From contig OZ246887.1 of NCBI GenBank assembly GCA_965231765.1, positions 2,790,001-2,854,000 of the forward strand: 64,000 nt of DNA. Direction: 5' to 3'. This stretch comes from JAAXHF01 sp963665955. Its GTDB lineage: Bacteria; Desulfobacterota; Binatia; Bin18. Position 1 is the first letter of the stretch; every line of letters starts with the position of its first letter. Below are positions 49,536-59,005 of this stretch, piece after piece. The notes beneath the pieces are model-generated. The model ran no database searches, was not told where the DNA came from, and worked only from the letters and a program-made list of their open reading frames with translations. Made by a program: the position numbers and the translations under genes.

Positions 49536-49759
49536 TTTTCAGTCTGACTGTGGTGCCTGCATTCTCTGCGGTAGAGACGGCGGTCCATTCTTACCGCTCA
49601 GCATGAAAAGGTAGGCTCTCAAGTCTGCCTTTTTTGTTTTCTGCCGTAAGGAATGGGGGGAGTGGCAAAAGTTGATACGTTGACTGCCGGTCCTGTCAGC
49701 ATTACTCTTATGACCAGGGCTCCTCAGAGTCAGAAGCCTAACTTTTTCCAAGGAGATGG

Positions 49760-50467
49760 ATGATCATGAGCACTGCAACCGCCTATTCCCGTCCAGCTGC
49801 CTATGCTGGTGCCAATGTCCGGTCGGATTTTATTCGCCGCACCTACACCCATTTGGCCTTTGCCATTCTGGGCTTTCTTGTTGTCGAAAACATGCTCCTG
49901 TCCTGGTCTGGAGCTCCCGCTCTGATCAGTATGATGATGGGCTATGGTTGGCTATTCGTGCTGATCGGGTTTATGGGTATTTCCTGGTTGGCCGATAAAT
50001 GGGCACGCTCAGATGCCTCGCCAAACATGCAGTACTTGGGGCTCGGGCTGTATATCGTTGCCCAAGCGGTCATCTTTCTGCCGATGCTGTATATCGCATC
50101 CAATTTTAGCTCGCCAGACGTGATTCCGACCGCAGGCCTGATGACCTCACTCCTCTTCATTGGCCTGACGTTTACCGCCTTTACGACCAAGAAAGACTTT
50201 TCCTTCTTGCGCGGGGCGTTGTCGATTGGCGGCTTTATTGCCTTAGGCGTGATTGTTTGCAGTATTCTGTTTGGTTTTAGCCTGGGGCTCTTTTTCTCGA
50301 CGATTATGGTTGCCTACGCCGCCGGTTCGATCTTGTACACGACTTCAAACATTATTCATCACTATCGGCCCGATCAGCATGTGGCGGCGTCCCTCGCCCT
50401 GTTTGCTGGCGTCGCGCTGCTGTTCTGGTACGTCTTGCAGATCCTGATGGCGCTTGGCAAGGACTAA
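49760..50467 (+). CDS. Bax inhibitor-1/YccA-family membrane protein
   Basis: This 235-residue protein has seven hydrophobic segments. A short soluble N-terminus ends in RSDFIRRTYTHLAFAILGFL. Next come the conserved middle (TAGLMTSLLFIGLTFTAFTT, KKDFSFLRGALSIGGFIALG) and the late Asp-rich motif YTTSNIIHHYRPDQHVAASL. These match the BI-1/YccA/TMBIM family, which leaks protons or Ca2+ or modulates membrane proteases. AAGGAG is followed by three nearby ATGs; 49760 or 49766 is in frame. Confidence 0.93.
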   Translation: MIMSTATAYSRPAAYAGANVRSDFIRRTYTHLAFAILGFLVVENMLLSWSGAPALISMMMGYGWLFVLIGFMGISWLADKWARSDASPNMQYLGLGLYIVAQAVIFLPMLYIASNFSSPDVIPTAGLMTSLLFIGLTFTAFTTKKDFSFLRGALSIGGFIALGVIVCSILFGFSLGLFFSTIMVAYAAGSILYTTSNIIHHYRPDQHVAASLALFAGVALLFWYVLQILMALGKD

Positions 50468-50473
50468 TGTTGA

Positions 50474-52210
50474 TTAATCTTCTGTCGCGGCGGGCAGAGG
50501 CTTCCCGAGAATAAACAGGACAGCCACGATGCCTGCCGCCAGCAAGGCGTAGGCTATCTCAACCGAAATTCCATACGCAACCCCATAATAGCCCCCAATG
50601 CCGGCGAGCAGCACGCAGGTCACGGCATACGGGGCTTGCGTCCAGACATGATCAAGCGGGTCACAGCCTGACGCTGTAGCCGAAAGAATCGTGGTATCAC
50701 TGATTGGGGAGCAGTGATCGCCAAAAATCGCTCCATCCAGCACGGCAGCTGCGGTCAGCCAAACAAGCGGTCCTGCTATATCTCCATTCGTCATTGCATA
50801 CGCCAGCGGAACAGCAACTGGCAGGAGAATACCCATTGTTCCCCAGCTGGTGCCGGTTGCAAAGGCAATGCCTGCTGCCAGCAAAAAGGTCGCAATGGGT
50901 AAAAGCAATGGCGATAAGCGCTCGCCCAGGACCGACGCGAGAAAGGCGTCGGTGTGTAAGACATCGGCACACAGCGTCTTCATTGCCCAGGCCAAGATGA
51001 GAATGAAAACAGCAGGCCAGACAACAGCTATTCCCTTCGTCCAGGCCCCAATTGCCTGTCTGAGACTGAGCAGCCGCCCAGACACGGTGAGAGTGACGGA
51101 GACGCCGCTGCCGACCACAGCCGCCAGAAAAAGGACTTTGCCTGAGCCCGCCTCAGAGTCCCCAACCGCACCAAAGGCAGTCTGCCAGACAAGTGGATCA
51201 AGAACCGAAAAAGACAGTCCTGCGACCTGAATCGCGTCAGCGCCGAAATACACAATCCCGACCAGTGCAGTCAGCACAAGCGTCACCGGGGGCAGCACGG
51301 CATGGTACCATGGCGGGAGTTTCTCAAGTGGGGCTGGGACAGCATCAAACGTCCGGCTGGTTAACAGCTGGGCTCCTTCACGCAGCACAGTGCCGTCTTG
51401 AAGGGCGCGCGCTTCGGCGCGATACATTGGTCCAAAATCTCGGTCGAGTAGGGCACTCACAAAGACAAACACCAGCGTGGTCATACAGTAAAAGCGGAGT
51501 GGCAGCAGGACGAGAAAGATTTCATAACCATCATAGCCTAAACCGAGCTGCTTGGAGATATCGTTCAATAAGCCGACTTCATACGCAATCCAAGTCGAGA
51601 TGAGTGCCAGCCCGGCAACCGGTGCACTCGTGGAATCGACCAGATAGGCAAGTTTCTCGCGTGAAATACGCCAGCGATCGGCGACTGGCCGCGTGGTCGT
51701 GCCAACCACGAGCGAATTGGCATAATCATCAAAAAAGAAGAATAAACCCATGCCGGCAATACCCAACCGGGTTGAGCGAGCACTTTTGGCCGTGCCAAAC
51801 AGGAGCGCTACCAGCCCCTGGGCTGCGCCGCTGTGGTGCATAACATGCACCATGCCAACCAACGTAAAAGTAAACGCCAGGATATACAGATTAAAACCAC
51901 TTTTCAGATTCACCCAGATAAACGTCTCAAAACCCTGTGGCAGGGCAACCCAGGGCAGCGGGCCATAGGCTAAGAAGGCGCCTAATACGACGGCTGCGCC
52001 CAAAGACACAAACAGCTGCTGAAAAAAGACGGCCAGCAGAATAGCCAGGAGCGGGGGAAGGACAGAAGACCAATGGCCGCTTGCACTGCCACTGACTCCT
52101 TCTGGCGTTACGGGTAGGGCAGCGAGCAACGTACACGCAAGAGCGCCGACACAGACAAAACCGAGCCATCTTTTCGGATGAGTAAAGGGCGAGTGGGGGG
52201 ATGAGGTCAC
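50474..52210 (-). CDS. nhaC: NhaC-family Na+/H+ antiporter
   Basis: This 578-residue transporter has about 12-14 hydrophobic helices. NhaC/ArsB-superfamily motifs include GMGLFFFFDDYANSLVVGTT (Asp pair), LVDSTSAPVAGLALISTWIA, FATGTSWGTMGILLPVAVPL, and AVLDGAIFGDHCSPISDTTI, the last being a strong family marker. It would exchange Na+ for H+ (or an organic acid in some members). It is convergent with the Bax-inhibitor-like gene, 6 bases apart. A duplicated-looking early region may add extra helices. Confidence 0.92.
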   Translation of the reverse strand: MTSSPHSPFTHPKRWLGFVCVGALACTLLAALPVTPEGVSGSASGHWSSVLPPLLAILLAVFFQQLFVSLGAAVVLGAFLAYGPLPWVALPQGFETFIWVNLKSGFNLYILAFTFTLVGMVHVMHHSGAAQGLVALLFGTAKSARSTRLGIAGMGLFFFFDDYANSLVVGTTTRPVADRWRISREKLAYLVDSTSAPVAGLALISTWIAYEVGLLNDISKQLGLGYDGYEIFLVLLPLRFYCMTTLVFVFVSALLDRDFGPMYRAEARALQDGTVLREGAQLLTSRTFDAVPAPLEKLPPWYHAVLPPVTLVLTALVGIVYFGADAIQVAGLSFSVLDPLVWQTAFGAVGDSEAGSGKVLFLAAVVGSGVSVTLTVSGRLLSLRQAIGAWTKGIAVVWPAVFILILAWAMKTLCADVLHTDAFLASVLGERLSPLLLPIATFLLAAGIAFATGTSWGTMGILLPVAVPLAYAMTNGDIAGPLVWLTAAAVLDGAIFGDHCSPISDTTILSATASGCDPLDHVWTQAPYAVTCVLLAGIGGYYGVAYGISVEIAYALLAAGIVAVLFILGKPLPAATED

Positions 52211-52451
52211 AGATCATATACGTACCAATCTAATCTGTATCTTGGTAGGCGGGTCGAGCTCTGATAGGATGGAGAACACAATTGATCCTCACGAGATTGG
52301 CCCAGCTGCCAACATATTTTGGGTCCGCTCTCCCCACCCGACCATGAATCCCTCGGCGGAGCAGCGATATGTCTCTTCAGATTGTAAAGCCACTCTGTGG
52401 CTTGGTTGTATACGGATGCCCCGTGTGTTTGATGTAACACCTGAATCCCCA

Positions 52452-52763
52452 ATGACTCGCTCTACCCTTCACCTCATTCTCCATGCTCTCGTCCCAGGGC
52501 TGACCGCTCGGCTGGCTTTTCCCACGCAGTGGAAATGGGCGTGGCTCGTCATGATGCTAACCATGGTCATAGACCTCGACCATCTGCTGGCCACGCCAGT
52601 GTATGATCCAAACCGCTGTGGCATTGGCTTTCATCCGCTGCATTCACCCATCGCGATTGCCTTGTACTGTGGGCTCACTCTTCTCCCAGCCTCACGTATT
52701 GTGGGTATTGGCCTCTTGATCCATATAGTCCTCGACGGCATAGACTGTCTTTTGATCGGATAA
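52452..52763 (+). CDS. DUF6122 family membrane protein
   Basis: This protein of about 103 residues has three hydrophobic helices and the DUF6122 signature TMVIDLDHLLATPVYDPNRC followed by GIGFHPLHSPIAIALYCGL. The combination of Asp-His and Asn-Arg-Cys-GIGFHPLH is well conserved in the family. The ATG at 52452 is chosen as the family start. The 240 bases upstream (52211-52451) hold no supported gene. Function is unknown. Confidence 0.85.
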   Translation: MTRSTLHLILHALVPGLTARLAFPTQWKWAWLVMMLTMVIDLDHLLATPVYDPNRCGIGFHPLHSPIAIALYCGLTLLPASRIVGIGLLIHIVLDGIDCLLIG

Positions 52764-52784
52764 GACGACGAGGGGGTGGTGTAC

Positions 52785-53636
52785 ATGAAGCCAACCAGCC
52801 AAGAAAAGCCGGCAGAGGGAAACGAACAAGCAATTATTCAGAGTTGGCAAGACCGCGCCAGCGCCTATCTGCAGTTTACCGAACAGTGGTCGCTGTTTCC
52901 CCAACTCGCCAACCGTTTAGTTGATCTGATACCAGTGCCATTCAGCGGAACGGCCCTCGACCTGGCAGCAGGCGCGGGACTCGTCAGCGCGTGTCTTTTG
53001 CAACGTCATCCACACACGCGTGTCTATTTGGTGGAGCCAGCCGAAGCCATGCTTGCGCTTGCTCTGCCACAGCTTGGGGACCGGGTGATTGGACATACCC
53101 AACTGCGAGCCGAAGACATCGGAACTGTCTCGATCCAGGCCGATGTGATCCTGTGTAGTGTGGCGATGCATCTCATTGACGAGGGGCAGGTTTTTCCCGG
53201 TATTGCTCAGTGCTTGAAACCTGATGGACTCTTTATTTTTAATCTGTGGTGGCACTCCTGGGAGCCGACCGCCCATATCAATCCTGGGCCGCAGTGGCGG
53301 GCCGTACTCGAACAATCACTCACCGAGTTTGCTGAGCAAGCTGACTCTGACGAACCGCCGGTGCTGCTGCCAGCTCCTTCGCAGCCACGCCTCCGAACTC
53401 TGCGCGGAATGCTCCAGGCCGCCCAGCTGGCGGGGCTAAAAATTGTTCAGACCGCGACCGATACAGACCCCGTACCACTCCGCTTTTTCATAGAATTTTC
53501 TGCCATGTCTGCCAACTTTCTGAGACAGCTTTCGCCAGCTCGGCGCACGGCCGTCTTGCAACACGCCTGTGCCCGAGCCACCCAGACGGTAGCAATACAA
53601 ACAACGCGTTTTGTTCTTCAACGAAGCTCTGTGTAA
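52785..53636 (+). CDS. Class I SAM-dependent methyltransferase (BioC-like)
   Basis: This protein of about 283 residues has a Rossmann methyltransferase core. Motif I is ALDLAAGAGLVSACLLQR, the acidic loop is VYLVEPAEAMLALALPQ, and motif IV is ADVILCSVAMHLIDEGQVF followed by LKPDGLFIFNLWWHSWEP. The C-terminal half is helical and variable. The ATG at 52785 follows GAGGGGG; a GTG three codons earlier is an alternative. It lies 21 bases after DUF6122 and 11 bases before the OPT transporter, so an operon is likely. Substrate is unknown. Confidence 0.88.
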   Translation: MKPTSQEKPAEGNEQAIIQSWQDRASAYLQFTEQWSLFPQLANRLVDLIPVPFSGTALDLAAGAGLVSACLLQRHPHTRVYLVEPAEAMLALALPQLGDRVIGHTQLRAEDIGTVSIQADVILCSVAMHLIDEGQVFPGIAQCLKPDGLFIFNLWWHSWEPTAHINPGPQWRAVLEQSLTEFAEQADSDEPPVLLPAPSQPRLRTLRGMLQAAQLAGLKIVQTATDTDPVPLRFFIEFSAMSANFLRQLSPARRTAVLQHACARATQTVAIQTTRFVLQRSSV

Positions 53637-53647
53637 CTGGATACACT

Positions 53648-55564
53648 ATGCAAACAGCCAGCCAACAAGAAATACCTGAATTAACCCTGCGTGCGGTCCT
53701 GCTCGGCCTTGTGCTGTCCGTTGTCATGGGAGCGGCCAATGTCTACTTAGGCTTAAAAGTCGGCATGACGGTCTCCGCGTCCATCCCAGCTGCGGTGTTG
53801 GCAATGCTGGTGCTGCGGACCCTGATGCGGGATGCGACAATTCTCGAAGCCAATCAAGCCCAAACAGCTGCGTCGGCTGGTGAATCACTGGCAGCCGGTA
53901 TTATTTTTACCATGCCTGCCCTGGTCCTCATTGGGGTGTGGCAACGGTTTGACGTGATCACGACGACACTGATCGCCTTTAGCGGTGGCCTGCTCGGCGT
54001 CTTGTTGATGATTCCGATGCGGCGCGTCTTTGTTGTGCCCAAAAACCCGACCTTAAAATTCCCTGAAGGGGTGGCCTGTGCCGCTGTCCTGCGTGCGGGA
54101 GAGCAGACCGAGACAAGTGGGCAAGGGACACGAGATGCGCGGGCAGTGATGCAGGGAGCTGCATTTGGTTTTATTTTTAAACTGTTGATTAGCTTTGTTG
54201 GACTGCTCAAAGGCACCTTAGAGGGGGCGCTGGTCCTCGGACAGCGGATTTTTTACCTGGGTGGAGACATCTCGGTGGCACTGCTCGGAGTCGGTTTAAT
54301 CGTCCAGCTCAATATTGCGGCCCTTGTTTTTCTCGGCGGAGCACTGGGCTGGCTCGTTGCGCTGCCACTGTTGGGGGCTGCGCCAGAATTGTTCGATAAT
54401 CCGGTTGAAGGCGCCTACACCATTTGGTCTAGTCAGGTCCGCTATATTGGGGTTGGGGCGATGGTTGTTGGCGGCATTGCCACTATTGTTCAGGTGCGTC
54501 ACGGACTGCTTCAGGCCGTGCAGACACTCTTTGGGAGACAAGGCAGTACTGCGACAGCCCAGCCACAGGCCGACTGGAGAGAAAGGGATGAAACAGCTGG
54601 GCGTGATATTTCTTTGAGCAGTATCGTCGTGCTGACTCTGGTGTGCGTCGTGTTGATTGGGTGTGTGTATTATGGTCTGACACAACGCCTAGGGGTCAGT
54701 CTGATGACAACGCTGATCATGCTGGTCATGGCGTTTTTCTTCACTGCGGTGGCGAGTTACATTGTCGGGCTCGTTGGGAACTCAAACAGTCCAGTCTCAG
54801 GCATGACGATCACCGCTGTCTTGTTTACCGGCGGGCTGCTCGTTCTGTTTGGGTTTAGTGGAACGACTGGCATGCTGGCGACCTTAGGCGTCGCTGCTAT
54901 TGTGTGTTGCACAGCCTGTACGGCTGGAGATGTGTGTAACGATCTCAAAACTGGGCAGCTGGTTGGTGCGACCCCCTGGCGTCAGCAGATAATGCAGATT
55001 GCTGGAGTTGCGGTTGCAGCATTGGTCATGGCCCCAGTCTTACAGCTCTTGCACGATAACACCCCAGGTGGAATTGGCGGCAAAGAGCTGGCCGCTCCAC
55101 AAGCCCAACTCTTTGCCAGTCTGGCGCGCGGATTTTTTGGCCAAGGAGAACTGCCGTGGTCTCTTGTGGCACTTGGGGCTGGGTTGGGTGTAGGCGTGCT
55201 GTGTATCGACAGGATGTTAGCGCAGCGGCAGGCAAGCTTCCGGGCGCACCTGATGCCCATTGCCGTCGGTATGTATCTGCCGTTTGGACTGTCGGTCCCG
55301 ATCCTTATGGGCGGAATACTGTCTTTCTTGATCACACAAAGAGCGCGTCAAGGCGCTCCCGAGCCAGAGGTACAGCCGGGGATTCTGTTGGCTTCGGGGG
55401 CGATTGCCGGTGAAGCCCTGATGGGGGTTGGCATTGCTCTGCTGGCGAGTATCGGTATTCCTCGACTGTCGTTAGGACTGCCTGGTATGCTTGTCACCGT
55501 GTTGACTGTTGGGGCTGTGTTGGGGACCTTGATCTTCTTTTATCGAGGAGCACGGGAGGTGTAG
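53648..55564 (+). CDS. OPT-family oligopeptide/metal-chelate transporter
   Basis: This 638-residue integral membrane protein has about 14-16 helices. OPT motifs are present: VVMGAANVYLGLKVGMTVSA, EANQAQTAASAGESLAAGII, PKNPTLKFPEGVACAAVLRA, and GLVGNSNSPVSGMTITAVLF. It is the final gene of the DUF6122-methyltransferase-OPT run. OPT proteins use the proton gradient to import oligopeptides or metal chelates. Its substrate cannot be told from sequence. Confidence 0.95.
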   Translation: MQTASQQEIPELTLRAVLLGLVLSVVMGAANVYLGLKVGMTVSASIPAAVLAMLVLRTLMRDATILEANQAQTAASAGESLAAGIIFTMPALVLIGVWQRFDVITTTLIAFSGGLLGVLLMIPMRRVFVVPKNPTLKFPEGVACAAVLRAGEQTETSGQGTRDARAVMQGAAFGFIFKLLISFVGLLKGTLEGALVLGQRIFYLGGDISVALLGVGLIVQLNIAALVFLGGALGWLVALPLLGAAPELFDNPVEGAYTIWSSQVRYIGVGAMVVGGIATIVQVRHGLLQAVQTLFGRQGSTATAQPQADWRERDETAGRDISLSSIVVLTLVCVVLIGCVYYGLTQRLGVSLMTTLIMLVMAFFFTAVASYIVGLVGNSNSPVSGMTITAVLFTGGLLVLFGFSGTTGMLATLGVAAIVCCTACTAGDVCNDLKTGQLVGATPWRQQIMQIAGVAVAALVMAPVLQLLHDNTPGGIGGKELAAPQAQLFASLARGFFGQGELPWSLVALGAGLGVGVLCIDRMLAQRQASFRAHLMPIAVGMYLPFGLSVPILMGGILSFLITQRARQGAPEPEVQPGILLASGAIAGEALMGVGIALLASIGIPRLSLGLPGMLVTVLTVGAVLGTLIFFYRGAREV

Positions 55565-55651
55565 GGTGCAATCTCTCTAGCGGGCTCAAACGTCGTGCTC
55601 GAAAAATCTATGCAATCGAGAAACTCACCGTCTCCAACGCTCTGGCACAAA

Positions 55652-56704
55652 CTAACCCATCTCTTGAATCACGTGAGTAGCAAAATCATTGAGATCAGAC
55701 CCTCTGCCCGCCACCGCCACCTGCTTGACCCCCAGCTCTTGCATGTTGCGAATGCGTTCTCGAATTTCCTCCGGCGTGCCGGTCAAGGTCGTCTCCTTGA
55801 TCATCTTGTCTGTCACTAGCGGCTCATGCTCTGGTTTAAACTCGGCGCAATACCCGGTGTACAGGTCCAGATGGCGGGTTTCGATTGGCGCGGTCGGCGT
55901 GCGGTAGGCATTCTTAAAAGCCATCAGGTCAGCACGAATATCTCCTGGCAGTTCGAAGGGATCTTTCACCGACAGAGCGAAGATGTTGCACTCCGAGGTC
56001 ACTAACGGTCCGACTGCCTGCTGGAGGTCGGCCAAGCTCTCGCCGGGTTTGGTGAAGTGTAAAGCGGTGAGGACCAGGATATATAAGTCCTCCAGCCGTT
56101 TGCCGGCGCGTTCGGCTCCGCGCCGGATATGGCTCAGGGTGTATTTGAGCAGGCTGTCGCCGACCGTCCCGAACAAGATCACCCCGTCGCCGATTTCCCC
56201 GGCCATCTCCAGTGTCTTGGGGCCACTGCCAGCCACGTACACCGGGATGGCATCCTTCACATTGATGAACCCACCGTCGGGATTGAGGAATGTGATCATG
56301 CGCTGCCGTTCTCCTTCTTGATAGGGGACGGTCTCGCCGTTCAGTAGCCCACGACACACGTCGATATGGGACCGTAGTTCCGCAAGCTTGGCTGCCGGCA
56401 TGCCCAGCGTCCGCCTAGAGGTATTGCCGGTGCCGATACCCATAATGACCCGGCCTGGGGCAAGCACGTTCAGGGTGGCAAAGTTACCGGCTGTGACCGG
56501 CGCAATGCGCGAGCTGGGGTTTGTCACGTTCGTGCCCAGTTTGATCGTCTCCGTGTGCGTCGCGCACAGGGCCATGCACTGGTAGACATCGGCCCAGACC
56601 ATCTGCGAATCGCCAAACCAGGCATGGCTGAAACCCTGACTTTCAGCATGCATCGCCTCTTTGTAGCTCTCAATATGGGAAAGGAAGATCACACCAAAAT
56701 CCAT
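55652..56704 (-). CDS. LLM-class flavin-dependent oxidoreductase
   Basis: This protein of about 350 residues is a luciferase-like TIM barrel: MDFGVIFLSHIESYKEAMHA, GFSHAWFGDSQMVWADVYQC, IKLGTNVTNPSSRIAPVTAG, and PGRVIMGIGTGNTSRRTLGM, then YVAGSGPKTLEMAGEIGDGV. It differs from the 16.1-kb LLM protein and is closer to methylenetetrahydromethanopterin reductase-like F420 enzymes. AAGGAG is 6 bases before the ATG at 56704. Its cofactor (F420 or FMN) and substrate are not known. It lies downstream of the arsenosugar genes, separated by repeats. Confidence 0.9.
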   Translation of the reverse strand: MDFGVIFLSHIESYKEAMHAESQGFSHAWFGDSQMVWADVYQCMALCATHTETIKLGTNVTNPSSRIAPVTAGNFATLNVLAPGRVIMGIGTGNTSRRTLGMPAAKLAELRSHIDVCRGLLNGETVPYQEGERQRMITFLNPDGGFINVKDAIPVYVAGSGPKTLEMAGEIGDGVILFGTVGDSLLKYTLSHIRRGAERAGKRLEDLYILVLTALHFTKPGESLADLQQAVGPLVTSECNIFALSVKDPFELPGDIRADLMAFKNAYRTPTAPIETRHLDLYTGYCAEFKPEHEPLVTDKMIKETTLTGTPEEIRERIRNMQELGVKQVAVAGRGSDLNDFATHVIQEMG

Positions 56705-56742
56705 TGTCGTCTCCTTGAGAAGAGAAAGTATAACATTTCGCA

Positions 56743-56772
56743 CGGGGAGGGCGGTTCGCGAACTGCCCCTGC
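56743..56772. repeat. Palindromic repeat family B, copy 2
   Basis: GGGGAGGGCGGTTCG / CGAACTGCCCCTGC is an imperfect palindrome of the same type as 32035-32062 (shared GGGCGGT...ACCG/CTGCCC core). It lies between arsS and the LLM gene. Confidence 0.55.
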
Positions 56773-56781
56773 TAAGAAGCC

Positions 56782-56797
56782 GTGAGTCCAGACTCAC
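56782..56797 (-). terminator. Hairpin downstream of arsS
   Basis: Perfect 7-base arms GTGAGTC / GACTCAC with a 2-base centre lie 25-40 bases past the arsS stop on the minus strand, next to a family B repeat. No U-tract follows, so termination is uncertain. Confidence 0.35.
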
Positions 56798-56821
56798 CCG
56801 ACTGAGAAAGCCTTGAAAACG

Positions 56822-57826
56822 TTAAGAAGCCGAAGCCAACACTCCACCACACGAACTGCCAGCTCCAGCGCTACAGCCATAACAGTGAGAATCGAGTAAG
56901 ATTTCACGATGTTCTAACAGCTGGACAAGATCATCTGCCGACTGCTCGCCCAAGCGGAGGGGTTTCCCATTGCCTAAGCGCATGTCGAGCATTTGATTAA
57001 AATCGCAGTCGTACACAAAACCATCCCAAGACAGGCTGACTTGATGCCGGCACATGAGTCCATCGATAGTCGCAGGATTAAAAGCCGAGGCGAGGAGTTG
57101 CATATAGGCGTCGAGTTGTCCGTCGCGCTCCAAGCTATGCGCAAAGCGAGCAATCGGCATATTCGTAATGGTGTACAGCTGATTAAACGTGATCCCAAAC
57201 CGTGTTCCCAGCTCGCGTTTATACTCCGCCTCAAGTTGCTCCTGTGGAGGAGGCAGGTGAGAGCCGACTGGGTTGTAGATCAGATTGAGAGTGAGGCCCG
57301 AGCCTGCGCGTCCATAACCCGCAGCGTTTAAGCGCAGGAGAGCCTGAATAGACTTGTCATAGACTCCCTGACCGCGCTGTTTGGTGACATTTTCCTCCGA
57401 GTAGCACGGCAGGCTGGCGATAATCTCAACCTGCCTGGCAGACAGAAACTCAGGCAAATCTTCCTGGCCGGGTTCAAACAGAATAGTCAGGTTACACCGA
57501 TCTATGACACGGCGTCCCTCACCTCGGGCTTGTTCGACGAGATACCGAAACGAGGGATTCATTTCCGGCGCACCACCAGTGATATCAACGGTTTGTGCAT
57601 TCGCCACACGGACCAGCTCCAGGGCAAACTCGGCAGTGTGGCTGTCCATGATTTCGGTCCGTTTCGGACCGGCATCCACATGACAGTGCAAACACGCCTG
57701 GTTACACAGCTTGCCGGTATTAATTTGGACCGTATCGATATGCCCCCGACGCAACGGGGCGTCGGAGCCGCACGCCCGGGTGGCGAAAGGCAAACGTGAT
57801 ATGGCTGAGGGGGCCGATGCTGCCAC
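56822..57826 (-). CDS. arsS: Arsenosugar biosynthesis radical SAM protein ArsS
   Basis: This 334-residue radical SAM enzyme has the cluster motif in INTGKLCNQACLHCHVDAGP (Cys41, Cys45, Cys48). It shows AQTVDITGGAPEMNPSFRYL and the Cys-rich C-terminal tail HCYGCSAGAGSSCGGVL that typifies ArsS. The enzyme is thought to attach the adenosyl-derived ribosyl group to methylated arsenic in arsenosugar synthesis. The start is GTG at 57826 with AAAAGGAG upstream; arsM stops 12 bases before, so the two are cotranscribed and possibly coupled. Confidence 0.93.
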   Translation of the reverse strand: MAASAPSAISRLPFATRACGSDAPLRRGHIDTVQINTGKLCNQACLHCHVDAGPKRTEIMDSHTAEFALELVRVANAQTVDITGGAPEMNPSFRYLVEQARGEGRRVIDRCNLTILFEPGQEDLPEFLSARQVEIIASLPCYSEENVTKQRGQGVYDKSIQALLRLNAAGYGRAGSGLTLNLIYNPVGSHLPPPQEQLEAEYKRELGTRFGITFNQLYTITNMPIARFAHSLERDGQLDAYMQLLASAFNPATIDGLMCRHQVSLSWDGFVYDCDFNQMLDMRLGNGKPLRLGEQSADDLVQLLEHREILLDSHCYGCSAGAGSSCGGVLASAS

Positions 57827-57838
57827 ACAAGACTCCTT

Positions 57839-58996
57839 TTAGCAGCACTCGCCTGGCTCGCAGCAAGCCACCGCTTGTGTCGTTGCCCGATATGCGAGTC
57901 CTTTGGTCTCTCTGGGATTCCGGACTGAATCCCGGCTACAGTCAAAGGGCGGGGCTTCTTCAAGCACCACTGGCGTCAGTGGCTGAACGGGAATGATTTC
58001 CTGAGCGTACGGCTCACGAGAGTACAGATGAAACGTCTTTTCACATACCGCCATCGGGACACCACGTATGAGTGTATGCCCATCGTCATCTTTGACCTCG
58101 CTCCACGGCCCACGGTAGATGACGGCTTGGTTACGATCCCAGCATGGTCCCTGTTTGCCTTTATAGGCGACTAAGGTCATTGAGCGGAACTCGATGCCTT
58201 CGACCGTCTGCCACGGAGTCTCATCACGTTTCAAAACGGCCATGCCGTAGAAGCCAGCGTCTTCAAACGCTTTAATAAACTCGTGCTCTTGCAGTGCACC
58301 GGACACACAGCCACTCCACAATTCCGGATCTTCTTTGAGATGAGCGGGCACCGGCTCGTCAGACACGATGTCAGAAATCACAGCCCGGCCACCTTTGCGC
58401 AGGACCCGGAAGATTTCCTCAAACAGCTGGCGTTTGTCGTTGTCTTGAACAAGATTGAGGACACAGTTAGAGACGACGACATCAATACAATCGTCCGCAA
58501 CCAGGGGTTGCGTGATGCGCTGTTCAGCCATACTCGCTTCAAATGCCTGGAGGTCTTCAACTGAGGTAATCGGATGACGCCGGAGGTAGTCTTCCGCCGC
58601 ATCCAGGTCCGTTCGCAGATCCTGAATTTTACCCCGCCGGAATTCGACGTTGTGGTAGCCGAGCTTGTCGCCGATCTCGCCTGTGTATTTATTGGCCAGG
58701 CCAAGCATATCCGAGGTCATATCGACCCCAATGACGCGGCCTTTGGCTCCCACCACCTGGGCAGCGATGTAACAGATTTTTCCCGCTCCTGAGCCCAAAT
58801 CGAGCACAGTTTCGCCTTCTTGAAGATATTGCGAAGGATCGCCGCAGCCATAGTCACGGTCAATGATTTCCTGGGGCAAGATCTCAAGATATTGCGGGTT
58901 GTAATCGACCGGACAACACAGGGCTGCCTGTGCCTGTTGGGCGCCTGCCGAATACCGTTCCCGGACTGCCTGTTCCACGTTGAGAGTTCCTGCCAT
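57839..58996 (-). CDS. arsM: Arsenite methyltransferase ArsM (arsenosugar type)
   Basis: This 385-residue SAM-dependent arsenite methyltransferase has motif I VLDLGSGAGKICYIAAQ (residues 64-80). Conserved Cys are seen at CCPVDY (27-28), SNCVLNL, and WSGCVSGAL, matching the As(III)-binding positions. The C-terminal extension ends in CCEPGECC, another thiol cluster. It converts arsenite to methylated species, the first step toward arsenosugars with ArsS. AAGGAG is upstream of the ATG. No arsR or efflux gene is adjacent. Confidence 0.94.
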   Translation of the reverse strand: MAGTLNVEQAVRERYSAGAQQAQAALCCPVDYNPQYLEILPQEIIDRDYGCGDPSQYLQEGETVLDLGSGAGKICYIAAQVVGAKGRVIGVDMTSDMLGLANKYTGEIGDKLGYHNVEFRRGKIQDLRTDLDAAEDYLRRHPITSVEDLQAFEASMAEQRITQPLVADDCIDVVVSNCVLNLVQDNDKRQLFEEIFRVLRKGGRAVISDIVSDEPVPAHLKEDPELWSGCVSGALQEHEFIKAFEDAGFYGMAVLKRDETPWQTVEGIEFRSMTLVAYKGKQGPCWDRNQAVIYRGPWSEVKDDDGHTLIRGVPMAVCEKTFHLYSREPYAQEIIPVQPLTPVVLEEAPPFDCSRDSVRNPRETKGLAYRATTQAVACCEPGECC

Positions 58997-59005
58997 ACCG
59001 GCTCC

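Noticed and set aside
52207..52452. Minus-strand frame of about 80 codons upstream of nhaC
   Set aside because: No domain, no good ribosome-binding site, and low protein-like character; treated as intergenic.
56705..56797. Longer start for the 55.6-kb LLM protein
   Set aside because: The extra residues are encoded by a family B repeat and hairpin; the ATG at 56704 has a strong AAGGAG and the family N-terminus.
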